In this document: one piece after another, positions 23,701 to 35,035 of the stretch
Layout: every line of letters begins with the position of its first letter
How positions within the stretch are numbered: position 1 is the first letter of the stretch
The notes under the pieces: model-generated
Told to the model about the DNA's origin: nothing
The model's input: the letters and a program-made list of their open reading frames with translations, nothing else
The model's database searches: none
Translations under genes and position numbers: made by a program
Origin: Cyclina sinensis
Taxonomy: Eukaryota; Mollusca; Bivalvia; Venerida; Veneridae
DNA: 64,000 nucleotides
Assembly: GCA_012932295.1 (NCBI GenBank)
Contig: JAAONU010000001.1
Span: 53,647,958-53,711,957, forward strand
Direction: 5' to 3'

Positions 23701-26700
23701 TTGTAGTAGAATTTAAGAATAATAGACGGAAAGAAAGAAAATAAATTACGGATAAAATAAAAATTATGGAAGGGAGAGTTTGACAAAAAGAGGAGAAAGA
23801 ATTCAGTCATTCTGTTTTTCACTTTCGCCACTTTGTTCTAAAATTCCTAAATGCCACAATAATGAGACTTTGTTAGAGAAAACAAATCAGCGTTCATCAA
23901 TGAAGGTGCTGAAATTAGAATTAGTGTCTCGTCCTTGCCCACTAATTACCCACTTCAGCTTAGATTCCGGTGGAGACTAATTGAGATTTTCGGCGGTAAT
24001 AAGTTGTTAGACAATCAAGTCGCATTCTTAAACGATTTAGAAGACCAAATTCAAGAAATTACTGAGAAAAGTAATTGTGTCGCCCGTTTACTTTTTTCTT
24101 ATTAGTTCAGTTCTTGGCTGAAGAGATTAATTAAAAGTTAGATCTGTATTAAACTATAAATTATTCATAACATCGTCTCATTTGTACACGTTCTTTGACT
24201 TCTTTAAGGGTTAAAATGCTGTGTACATGTCTTTAATGATACATGGTCTGTTCAGGTTTAGATGTACAGTTCGTATTCGAGAGGGAATGCGATAAGTTAA
24301 CAAAAAAAAATCGTGAAGGGATTTTATAGAGCTGCAAATCATATCAAGACTATATCTAAATGTCTCTATCTATCCAAATGTCAGAAATACTTATGCAGTG
24401 TGAGTCAGACAAATGTATATCTTGTTAAAAGTAAAATATCCCAAAAATAACGACATAGAGAAGTCTTGTTGGCAAATTTAAATCGGTCTTGTCTCATAAC
24501 TATCAGGCTTTTATACGTAAAGCGGTCGACAGTAGCGTCATTGCCTTGCCCAGCCTTTCGTTGCTTTGCCTTGCCTTGCTTTGGGCGCATTTTTTTTAGG
24601 GAGAAGTTGGTTCATTTTGACATGGTTTGCAAAGAGAGATAAGGATGGACTCTGAGGTTTTTATCGGAAAGAAAAAATATACTTAGAAACAAAATCTCAC
24701 AACCAATGCAAGTATCAACAAATAATTTAAGTGCGTTTTTTATATTGTCGTCGGATGAAAAATGAAACCGCTAATTTCCGCGGAAAATAGTTTTAAAAAT
24801 AAAACTTTTCATATTTTTACAGTTTATTCAAATTTCTATTTTATCAAGTTTGATTTATAACAGAAAATTAAGTGCTACCACTGATCCTTCATAAAGATAA
24901 ACAATATTTTATAGCATTTCATTGATAAGGTGTGAAATAAACACTTTATGATATACACAACCATAAAGATCAACACCGGTTGACCACAAATGTGCTTTTC
25001 ATACCACAGCGTTTATTATGCTAACACCGTCATAATTTATCCGTTACTGTAGGACAAGTGGCCGTATAATTTGAGAAACTGGGATGACAACCTTTTTAGA
25101 GTCTTTGAACTCGAAATGCACCACATTCAAACAAAAGTTATAAACATTTTTTTATAAAGTGTTGTAAATATCTTTAAGAAAAGTAGGTACTTCATCTTGA
25201 AAATGGACAGTGGAGCATAAATTATGATGATCTGGCACAAGGCCAAAAGGACAACAGCATTTTAATCAGCGTCATGTCTTTTACTTTGTATTTTTTACCC
25301 TAACTCACAGTTAGTTTTTTTTTATCTCTGATAGTTTAGTCCAGCGTATCGTTTCGACTGACTAATGCTTCAGTGTTGTTCGACGAAATGTACACACGTT
25401 ATTAACCAGCCTTTTACATTTCAAGCAAAAAACAACAAAAAATAAACGTTTGCCTTTTCTTGGAAGGATGATTGAGTCAAATGTGTTCAGTTCGACTACT
25501 GGCTAGGTCAAGGCCAACAGCTCAATCGTTGTTGCCTCGGAAAAGAAGTAAATACTTGTGGTGCTACACTGTAGAAAAAATAGTTTTATTTGCTTTAGAC
25601 AAAGATGTTTGAATTTGCAGATGCAACTCGAACATTAGCTGTTTTTTTCATCTGTAAATACTTTCTTTTCCATAAAATAAAAACTTAACCTGTGCATAGA
25701 AGTGTCTTTTTGGTGCTTGTGCTACGTTTGTTAGTTGGACTGTAAAGAGACTTTGTAGTTTGCCATATTGTTTTTATTGCCGTGAAAGTACGTCCTGTAG
25801 TCAAATAGTACGAAAATCATTAAGTTCTGTTGCGCTTTTATAATACATTCTCCATATCAAAGATCAAGGGTTAGCAAATATGACCTCTATGTTAGAGAAA
25901 TACTTTTTCAATTTCCATTTTGAACAAAATTCAGTTCATAGCTTCGCAGTTTGTAGTTGATTTTTGTCCTTTTTTGTACGCATTAAGAAGTCCGTAGCCA
26001 ATTCAGACTGAGCCATCATTTCGCAGCTTGCTTTTTACTTCATTTTTACTGACAGAAGTTGTTTTTTATTCGATTGAAAATTAGTGACAGTTAAAGGCTA
26101 GAATAGGTTTGTTAAGTGACAACATCAGAATGTTCATATGACTGTTGCAGTAAAATAATCGTAATACCAGATGTCTTTTCTTTTAATGATTATATCTTAA
26201 CTTATGATAGACTGGTCTTATCTAACTGCGATCTGTGTCGGCGAAAATATTTTCTTTTGATTTGTTTATGAGACATATATAATGCATTGCGCTTAAATGC
26301 CAGTTATAAAATGCATTAATGACTTAATGGATGTAAGAAAAAGTTCATTTAGAATTGAAACGTGCTCATACATAAGTTCAGCATTGGGAGTTAGGAACTG
26401 TGTTTATATCATAAACACAGCGGGAACAAGTTGCACTGAAATTACATAGTATTTTTCAAAAGAAATGAAAAAACTTTAACACGGATCTAATAGTAAATTC
26501 AGCTGCATTAATTTTTGATTTACGCTCGCTTCACATTACTAATATGATTTACATATTGGTTATGAAAAAAAATTCTTTGAAGTATTCAACGGCGATTATA
26601 GACAGGGTTTGGCTTGAGAACTGGTATTTTGTGGAAACCTCTTTTCCGCTGAAATCAAATTTTCTGTAACATTTTTAGCTTATATCCAATATAAATAAAA

Positions 26701-29095
26701 TCTAGACGAAACGAGCGGATTTATTACTTATAGCAAATTGACAATATTGTTATTGCAAAGGATATCTGTCGACAGTCATTTAAAGAGCGAAAAAAATGTG
26801 TCCATTTCAGAAATTGGTAATATTGATTCAGTCAAATAAATTGAACAGGATTTATTTCCAGACAAACTTTCCATGCAGATGTCTTGTTCGCAGTCAACGT
26901 CATTGACTAATAGAACAACATTCGAATGAGTTTTCGAAACGAGACATGGCGTTCGGAGTATTCTGTAAAATTCCTTAGCATTCTTGTAACTTAAACAGAG
27001 AACAAAAACACGTTTAATTATGTCTTCAGAATCAGCATCTTTCCATACATTACCTGACTATTACTGTTTCGTTACAGAAAAGTTAACAGACTCATTGTCA
27101 ACATTTCTGGTTAATTTTGTCCTCGAACCTTAATTTAGTGCTTAATTGCATACTTGTTTTACATCATACTTATATTATTCAAAGAATATATATAGCAAAT
27201 CTTATCCTGAACGATAGGGTAATATCTTAATTTCCACGCTTCTTGAATATGTGTAATGAAGGGAAGCAACTGTTGATGCCCTGTTGAACGTTCTGCCATG
27301 TGGTTTTGGCAAAGTGTCAAAATGATATTCTGACTCTACAGCAATTTAAGTACAAAACTGACTTTTTTTTGTTTTAAATCGACAGCAGATGTTAATATTT
27401 GAAAGAAATTACAGGAGTCGATTACAACACGTTCAGAAATTCATTTTAAGTACTAAGGATTAACATTAGACGCGATAAGCCAGCAAACGTGTTATAAAAG
27501 CGATGAGAGGATACTCTGTAAAATTATTGTACGAAATTTATGTAAAGATGTGTAATAATTCATACAATATTGCCAGATGTACCACAATAATTTTTTATGT
27601 AATTAGCAAGTGCTAGGCTGTAAAGCCCTTTTTTATTCTGCCTTTAATCTCAACTGTTACTAAATTTTCAAAGAATTAGGTATATTTATTAATTACTATC
27701 ACACTTAATAATCTATTAATTGGTAAGTAACAGAGCGGGAAAGCATTTGAACATGTGCTAAGATTCTTAAGAAACGTATGTGGCCGCTATCACCTAACAC
27801 GGTTTATATCTTTTTTGCTCATAGACTTTCCTTTGACGTTTTATATTGCAATAGCTATAACATAACATTAGATAACATCTCATATTTCATGTTTTTACTT
27901 TGTAATGCTTTGCACATTCTTTAATGGTATATCATTTTTGCAATCAACTTCCGAGTAATCTCGAGTAGCCATCGTGAAAATGAATAATTAACATTTTTTA
28001 TGATTACCGTGACAAAGAAACATGCATGTAGCCACTTAGGAAAGATACACAAGATTAAGTATGTAAATTATCTTAATTAGACCACCATTCTATAGCTCTA
28101 GATCCATTCTGGTTTCAAAGACAATGGGTTGTTCATAAAGCGCTGCCTTTTGAACCGTTGACCTTTACTTGCTTGAATTCGACCAAACGCGTTTTCTACA
28201 TACTTAAGATAATTTCCATACTGCTTTTAATCAAAGGCCTTTAAATAAGTAGCTGAAAATCGTAAACATGTGACATAAGATTCATTAACGACCCTCTCGT
28301 ATACACGTGTAGGGTTAAGTTCCCGGTTAACAGTTCGTAAATGTTCAAAGAGCCTTTGAAATAAAAATTCACCTTTTTTCAGCTTTCAAAGAGACCCTTA
28401 AAAAAGTTATAATCATTTTTGTCCCATACACACATGACTTTCTCAATATTTGCGTAACTTATATTTATTGGTCTGTTTCAACGCTTTTATCAGCTACAAG
28501 TGTTCGGTGTGACAGAGTGGTAAATCAAGCCTGTCTAGCACCGAAACACCTGTATAGGCGGTCTATTGATCTCATATAATCTCCAACAACAGTTAGATAA
28601 ACATCATCTACAACGACAACCAACTTACCGACCTACAATTTCAAATTAATAAATTCTTTAAAATTCTTCGGAGGTTTTTTGGTTGACCTGGCTGGACCTA
28701 CTTTCGTATTTTATGGATAGAAGATGCTTGATCAAATACAGACCGGGTATGCTAAAATGTGTGCACATAAAGTGATCTGACCTACAGATTACACTTTTTG
28801 TTTGCAACGATAAGAGTATAGTTCAAGCCAAATAACTCGTTATTTTTTCTATAAAATTAAAATTAATATTTAAACAACAGTAACGTAACTAGTGTAAATG
28901 TATTTTTGAAATCAGACATTTTGAGAAGATCCTCACTCATGCCCTTATTTATAGAATTGAAGCAAAGACCATCCATCCTACCCCACAAATCCTCATGAAT
29001 ACACATAATCAACCTTGATGGAAACATTGTCCATCAGAGGATCTGTGTGCCTTCCCCCAAACACACAAACTACCTTGACAGAACTGTAGCATATC
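20754..29095 (+). other. Netrin intron 1 (segment between exon 1A and the 30-bp minisatellite)
   Basis: AT-rich, with no recognisable coding exon. I looked specifically for a second LE2/LE3/NTR exon set following copy 1A (C-N-C or C-D-C starts after an AG acceptor) and did not see one. Small items are a TTGCC pentanucleotide run at about 24540-24583 and a 23-bp palindrome CTGTGTTTAT-ATC-ATAAACACAG near 26398-26420. Confidence 0.55.
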
Positions 29096-29097
29096 CT

Positions 29098-30858
29098 ATT
29101 TACCTGGATAGAGCGGCAGCACACTCTGCCCACCTTGACATACTCTGTCCACCTTGATAGATGGGTTGCTAACTCTGTCCACCTTAAAATACTCTGTCTG
29201 CCTTGATAGAGCGGCATCATACTCTCTCTACCTTGATAGAGCGGTAGCATACTCTGTCCACCTTGATAGAGCGGTAGCATACTCTGTCCGCCTTGATAGA
29301 GCGTTAGCATACTCTGTCCACCTTGATAGAGCGGTAGCATACTCTGTCCACCTTGGTAGAGCGGTAGCATACTCTGTCCACCTTGAAAGAGCAGCAGCAT
29401 ACTCTCTCTACCTTGACAGAGCGGTAGCATACTCTGTTCAACTTGATAGAGCGGTAGCATACTCTGTCCACCTTGATAAAGGGGCATCATACTCTGACCA
29501 CCTTGATAGAGGGGCATCATACTCTGTCCACCTTGATAGAGCAGCAACATACTCTGTCCACCTTGATAGAGGGAAAGCATACTCTGTCCATCTTGATAGA
29601 GGGGTTGCATACTCTGTCCACCTTGATAGAGGGGCAGCATACTCTGTCCACCTTGATAGAGGCCTAGCATACTCTGTCCACCTTGATAGAGTGGTTGCAT
29701 ACTCTGTCCACATTGATAGATGGGTTGCATACTCTGTCCAACTTAAAAGAGGGTTAGCATACTCTGTCCACCTTGATAGAGGGGTAGCATACTCTGTCCA
29801 CCTTGATAGAAGGGTAGCATTCTCTGTCCAACTTGATAGAGGGGTAGCATTCTCTGTTCACCTTAAAAGAAGGGTAGCGTACTCTGTTCACATTGATAGA
29901 GGGTTAGCATTCTCTGTCCACCTTAAAAGAAGGGTAGCGTACTCTGTCCACCTTAAAAGAAGGGTAGCGTACTCTGTTCACATTGAAAGAGGGGTAGCAT
30001 TCTCTGTCCACCTTAAAAGAAGGGTAGCATTCTCTATCCACCTTAAAAGAAGGGTAGCGTACTCTGTCCACATTGATAGAGGGGTAGCATTCTCTGTCCA
30101 CCTTAAAAGAAGGGTAGCGTACTCTGTTCACATTGAAAGAGGGGTAGCATTCTCTGTCCACCTTAAAAGAAGGGTAGCATTCTCTGTCCACCTTAAAAGA
30201 ATGGTAGCGTACTCTGTCGACATTAAAAGAATGGTAGCATTCTCTGTCCACCTTAAAAGAAGGATAGCGTACTCTGTTCACATTGATAGAAGGGTAGCAT
30301 TCTCTGTCCACATTGATAGAGGGGTAGCATTCTGTGTCCACATTGATAGAGAGGTAGCATTCTCTGTCCACATTCATAGAGGGGTAGCATACTCTGTCCA
30401 CATTGATAGAGGGGTAGCATTCTCTGTCCACTTTGAAAGAAGGGTAGCGTACTCTGTCCACATTGATAGAAGGGTAGCATTCTCTGTCCACTTTGATAGA
30501 GGGGTAGCATTCTCTGTCCACCTTAAAAGAAGGGTAGCGTACTCTGTTCACATTGATAGAGGGGTAACATTCTCTGTCCACCTTAAAAGAATGGTAGCAT
30601 TCTCTGTCCACCTTAAAAGAAGGGTAGCGTACTCTGTCGACATTGATAAAGGGGTAGCATTCTCTGTCCACATTGATAGAGGGGTAGCATTCTCTGTCCA
30701 GATTGATAGAGGGGTAGCATACTCTGTCCACCTTGATAGAGGGGTAGCATACTCTGTCTGCTATGATAGATGGGTTGCATACTCTGTCCACCTTGATAGA
30801 AGGCTAGCATACTCTGTCCACCTTAAAAGAGGGCTAGCATACTATGTCTACCTTAAAG
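29098..30858. repeat. 30-bp minisatellite, about 58 tandem copies
   Basis: The unit is 30 bp (ACTCTGTCCA, then a CCTTGATAGA-type block, then GGGGTAGCAT) and repeats with almost no indels for about 1.76 kb. Two main variants exist: CCTTGATAGA/GGGGTAGCAT, and TCTCTGTCCA with CCTTAAAAGA/AGGGTAGCGT. In about 29850-30690 the variants alternate, so a higher-order 60-90 bp pattern is visible. Because 30 is a multiple of 3 and the unit lacks stops in several frames, both strands show long repetitive ORFs (574 codons plus, 295 and 245 codons minus). The longest starts at TTG and is open only because of the unit. The array lies between the two netrin first exons. Confidence 0.95.
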
Positions 30859-30859
30859 T

Positions 30860-33800
30860 TGCTGTCTCTGAAAAATAGATATAAACAAAGCATTGCTTGT
30901 GTCGGGATTTCGATAAAAGTACTATATGCCCATTACACTATACAGTAAAAACCATCCGTACTGTAAGGGAGTATTTTACTCATAGACAACCAACATTTAT
31001 ACCCTGCTTTAGTATTTGACGTGATTTCTTCTAGTTTGATTATCTTGATTGACAAGATACTGTTTCTTTTTAATTGTAGTGGACCAAACCTCAAACGGTA
31101 GTTGTTTCAAAACAGGAATCCTTTTGTTAAAGTCTTATCTTATCACCATTAAACATGCTTAATCACCGACAACGGTCTTCAAGATATGCTTAATTTAATA
31201 TGAAGTCAACGTTACAAGATAACATTTAAACGGTGCGGTCTGAATCAGGTAAATAATCAAGTATCTGTTTAAAAATGTCATATAAGTTTCGCATGCAAAG
31301 CGATAAATGTAAGATTTTAATCATTTACGAATGTTACTCGCTTCAACACCTTTGCATTTGGAGGACTTGTCATATTGTATCTTACCCTTTTTTTTACAAA
31401 ATGTTTTTATATTCGCCCCTTTAAGCTTCTGTGACGTAATAATGGGAAAGAAATACGGTCTGGAAATTGTATAATAGTTTTTGTTACAAATCTTTTTTAC
31501 GAATATAGGTTTGCTACATCAAGTACATTTTTTTTCAGACGAAATAGTCCAATGTAACGCTGGACTTTGTTATTTCAGTATGTTTAAGCAAACTTTTTTT
31601 AGGCTTACATTATAAAGGCTAAAGGTTTTAAATCTTCATTCAAATCCTGTTTCCTTTATTGTTAACTGTTCATGTACACTCCTTGTCCAACGAGTTTAAA
31701 GTGTAGTTAAAATCGAAATATGTCGTGGGATTCATATGCATTAATATGCGCAATAGAAACTGCGATATTACACATTCTCACGACATCATTGTTATACCTT
31801 TATCACCTGTTCATGCAAATTAATTCATTTATATGCAATATCAGGAAATCATGAAATTGCATATCTACCCTATAAGCGCTTTTCTTCAGGCCTGCTCTTA
31901 TTTCGGACGAAAACATCGTTGTCGTCATCAACTGTTTAAAAAATATCACAAATTTAAATTACACCGTCATCATTACAAAAAAATATCATCCTCAGTTACC
32001 TTCAACTGTTTATCTTTATACATACGTTACACAGATCATTATAAAGACTTTAGATTTTTGCTTATAAAACATTTAACTGCACGTGTAAATCGGTCTTTTC
32101 AAACGAAATATCTGTTTTATCATAGGGTATAAATTTCTTCACGGTAGATTAATTTTATCTCTTGTTTCCTACGGGGGTGATATATTATTTCAAAACATTA
32201 TTCTCTCAAACAGTTTTATTTAATATTTGAAAATCTCTTCCAGTAACCGTATCTAAAAACCGCTCCCTTCAGCTTTATTTACATCTTACATTTTTTGCCG
32301 AAGAAGTTACACCAAATGTATAAACATACACTATGTTAAAAATGCATTCCTTTTAAATGTGTTCAAGATTATACCTTAGAGTAACAAATATTTACAGTGT
32401 TAAAAGATTTATTTCATTATCTATGTAATTTATTAGTTTGGGACTATGGATATAGGAAAGAGATAATGCCTTCAAATAATATCTTTTTATCAATAGAATT
32501 CTTTGCAATTGTTAAGGTTGTTCCGTAAACCCGACGTTTGTTAAAGCATGATAAAAATTAAGTAAGAACCCAGTATTGAGCGTTTGATGAAACGCTGGGG
32601 TGTAAGGTCATTATATTTTTCAAATACTTTAACACGTTCAAAGACGGATAGATTTTTCAAATTATGTCCAAACAAATCGTTTAATACAATATGATGGACA
32701 GGGCTATTATTCGGTTGCGCAACCAATGTGTCTGTTTTGAAAGCTTTATCAGTTGAAAATAAACGATTAATGACACTGGCCTTTGGATAACTACAAAGCA
32801 TTTACCCTCAGGGGCGAATTTTAGGGGTGAAATGTAACACTTACACCGTTTACCAAGTCTACTTCGGATAAGTTACCCTGGAGCTTTGGTGTCATCAATA
32901 TAAAATACTAAAATGACACCTTTAACTTTAGTAAATTTGTCATAACTTGACATGTGCTTTGTAACTTACGTAACGTCATATTTTGGTGCTGCGTTCCTCG
33001 GAAGCTGTGTACCTTTTACGTCACAAGCGTTCGAAGTTTGTTCATTCATGTTTCTATCACAGAATAAACCTCAGTTAAACAAAATTAACTTAGGTATCAA
33101 AACATAAAGAATAATTTTTCTGATAAACAAAGAGGATCTAAGTGTAATGGTATTAATTTTATGGGAGTAAGTTTCCCAGTCTTGAAGGAAAACCTCCAAA
33201 GTTTCCAGAACCCCGCTGAGAAGTACCCGCCTTTTGAACGCATCATACGGATAATCTCGGTTTTGTTCCTAGATAGGAATTTGCGGAACAAGTGTGGAGG
33301 GGAAAGCAGGAATTCTATGATTGTGCGATTGTGTAATTCTATGATTGTGCGATTGTAATCAAGTTTAAAAATATCTAAACGGTACAAGTTGCAATTAGAC
33401 TTTATCAGTATCGAAGTGTCGTGATAGTAGTGATTTGATACGGAGATTTTAAAGTGACTCACTGTCAAAATCGAATATTTTTGAAACGATTAAACGGTTG
33501 AGATGTTAATTGAAAAGAAATCACGGACTGAAATAACCTGTATTCTGGAGCAAACAATCGCTGAGTTAACACTGATTTTGTGAATGGATTACATGTTTCT
33601 TTTAATTAAAGATGAACAGTAGATAGGATCTAAGCCAAAAGGTTCTGTTTTGTGTAGGAACGTAAAACCGACGAAGTGATTTATTTTATTTAGTTTTTAT
33701 GCAGGTTGAGTAAACGTGTCGTATTTATAAAGCTTAGTTATTAGGGATCGTTTTAGAAAATTAGTAAACTATTTTCTCTAGACAAATGAAATTTTGAACA

Positions 33801-33960
33801 AACCTTCTGTTTCACATGTGGAGTACATAAAGACAAAATCAAACGATAAATAATTCTTTCATTTGTTTTTTGGCTAAACATTGAGATGAACAGGTCGTTA
33901 ACAAATTATTCCGTCTCGGAGTAAGTTATGAAGTAATTACCGAAAGCCTGTCTTTAATAA
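30860..33960. other. Noncoding stretch upstream of netrin exon 1B
   Basis: No conserved gene is seen. A 24-bp direct duplication (AATTCTATGATTGTGCGATT...) lies at 33311-33358. Unrecognised ORFs of 86-123 codons (32541-32801 minus, 33097-33468 minus, 31833-32132 plus) lack domains and are probably chance. A TATA-like TATTTATAA at 33722-33730, about 320 bp before the exon 1B start codon, could mark a second promoter, but the evidence is weak. Confidence 0.4.
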
Positions 33961-34053
33961 TAAATTAGAGAAAGCATGTGTGAAATATTGCACTTAAGTC
34001 GTCAAGTGATGGAAAATTGTTTATGTTTAAGTGCCCGTAACACGTGCAGAAAG

Positions 34054-35035
34054 ATGCGTGGAATTACCTTGGTCGGAATTATGATTCTCGTGCTGAGAGA
34101 AGTAACAAGTTCACCGCCGCTTTTGGATTTAGACATGTTTCAGAACCCACCCGACGATCCATGCACCAACAATAGTGTGGCAGTAAAATGTATTCCTACC
34201 TTTGAGAATATTGCGTTCGGTAAAGAGATAATTGCATCAAGCACGTGCGGGTCCCCACCCACGCGACACTGCTTGCCAAGAAGAAACGATAATGAATTAA
34301 GAAACTGCTTTATTTGTGATTCCCGGCGGCAATACCCGTCAAGTTATCTTACAGACTTGAACAATCAGAATAATGAAACTTGCTGGGTATCACAGCCCGA
34401 CGTTGATTACCCGAGCAACGTCACATTGGTTTTATCATTAGAGAAGAAATTCGAAATAACTTACGTCAGTCTACAGTTCTGTTCAGCTATACCTGACTCT
34501 ATGGCATTCTACAAGAGCACGGATTACGGCAAAACTTGGATTCCATTTCAGTACTATAGCAGTGATTGTAAAAGTTTTTACAATAAAGACCCAAACACTA
34601 TTGTTTCCAAGGCCAACGAGCAGGAGGCCTTATGCTCAGAAGAATACAGTAAATACAATATTCGTGACACCCGGGTACCATTCAGTACGCTTAAAGACCG
34701 CCCATCTTCATTTCACTTCGAGGAGAGCCCAGTACTACAAGACTGGGTCACGGCAACAGATATTAAAGTTGTCTTTCAGAAAATGATCCTACCTAAAAGT
34801 CGGGTGACTGATCAAGACTTAGAGGATGAACAATTTTACGGTGTCTCAGATTTTGCCGTTGGTGGACGTTGTAAATGTAACGGTCATGCTTCAAAATGTA
34901 TTGTAAATTCTGAAAACAGACTGGTTTGCGACTGTAAACATAATACAGAAGGGGCAGAGTGTGAAAAATGTAAACCATTCCATTCAGATAGACCCTGGGC
35001 ACGTGCTTCTTCCACAGACGCGCACGAGTGTGTTG
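34054..35035 (+). CDS. NTN1: Netrin alternative first coding exon, copy 1B (laminin N-terminal domain + LE1)
   Basis: A second, intact 327-codon netrin first exon on the same strand as 1A. The chosen ATG (34054, A at -3) gives a signal peptide (MRGITLVGIMILVL...); an upstream in-frame ATG at 34009 is possible but less signal-like. The laminin N-terminal domain (about 35-271) keeps all ten cysteines (37, 46, 65, 73, 85, 88, 110, 143, 172, 194), and the eight-cysteine LE1 follows. By eye about two thirds of residues match 1A. Differences concentrate around residues 39-45, 75-90, 198-225 and 238-262, and the LSG motif of 1A is lost. N-x-S/T sites occur at N39, N107 and N122. The exon ends in phase 1 (GTT G) at a GTAAGT donor and fits the same acceptor at 50431. 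No stop or frameshift suggests decay, so it is probably used as an alternative N-terminus or is part of a paralogue sharing the 3' exons. Confidence 0.93.

Noticed and set aside
28993..30791. Minus-strand YQGGQSMLPL-type repeat ORFs
   Set aside because: Same minisatellite read in other frames; no independent coding evidence.
29154..30878. 574-codon plus-strand repetitive ORF
   Set aside because: It starts at TTG, lies wholly in the 30-bp minisatellite and is matched by long minus-strand ORFs; openness follows from a stop-free unit whose length is a multiple of 3. No signal peptide or domain.
34793..35002. Antisense ORF over netrin exon 1B
   Set aside because: Shadow of the netrin exon; no domain of its own.
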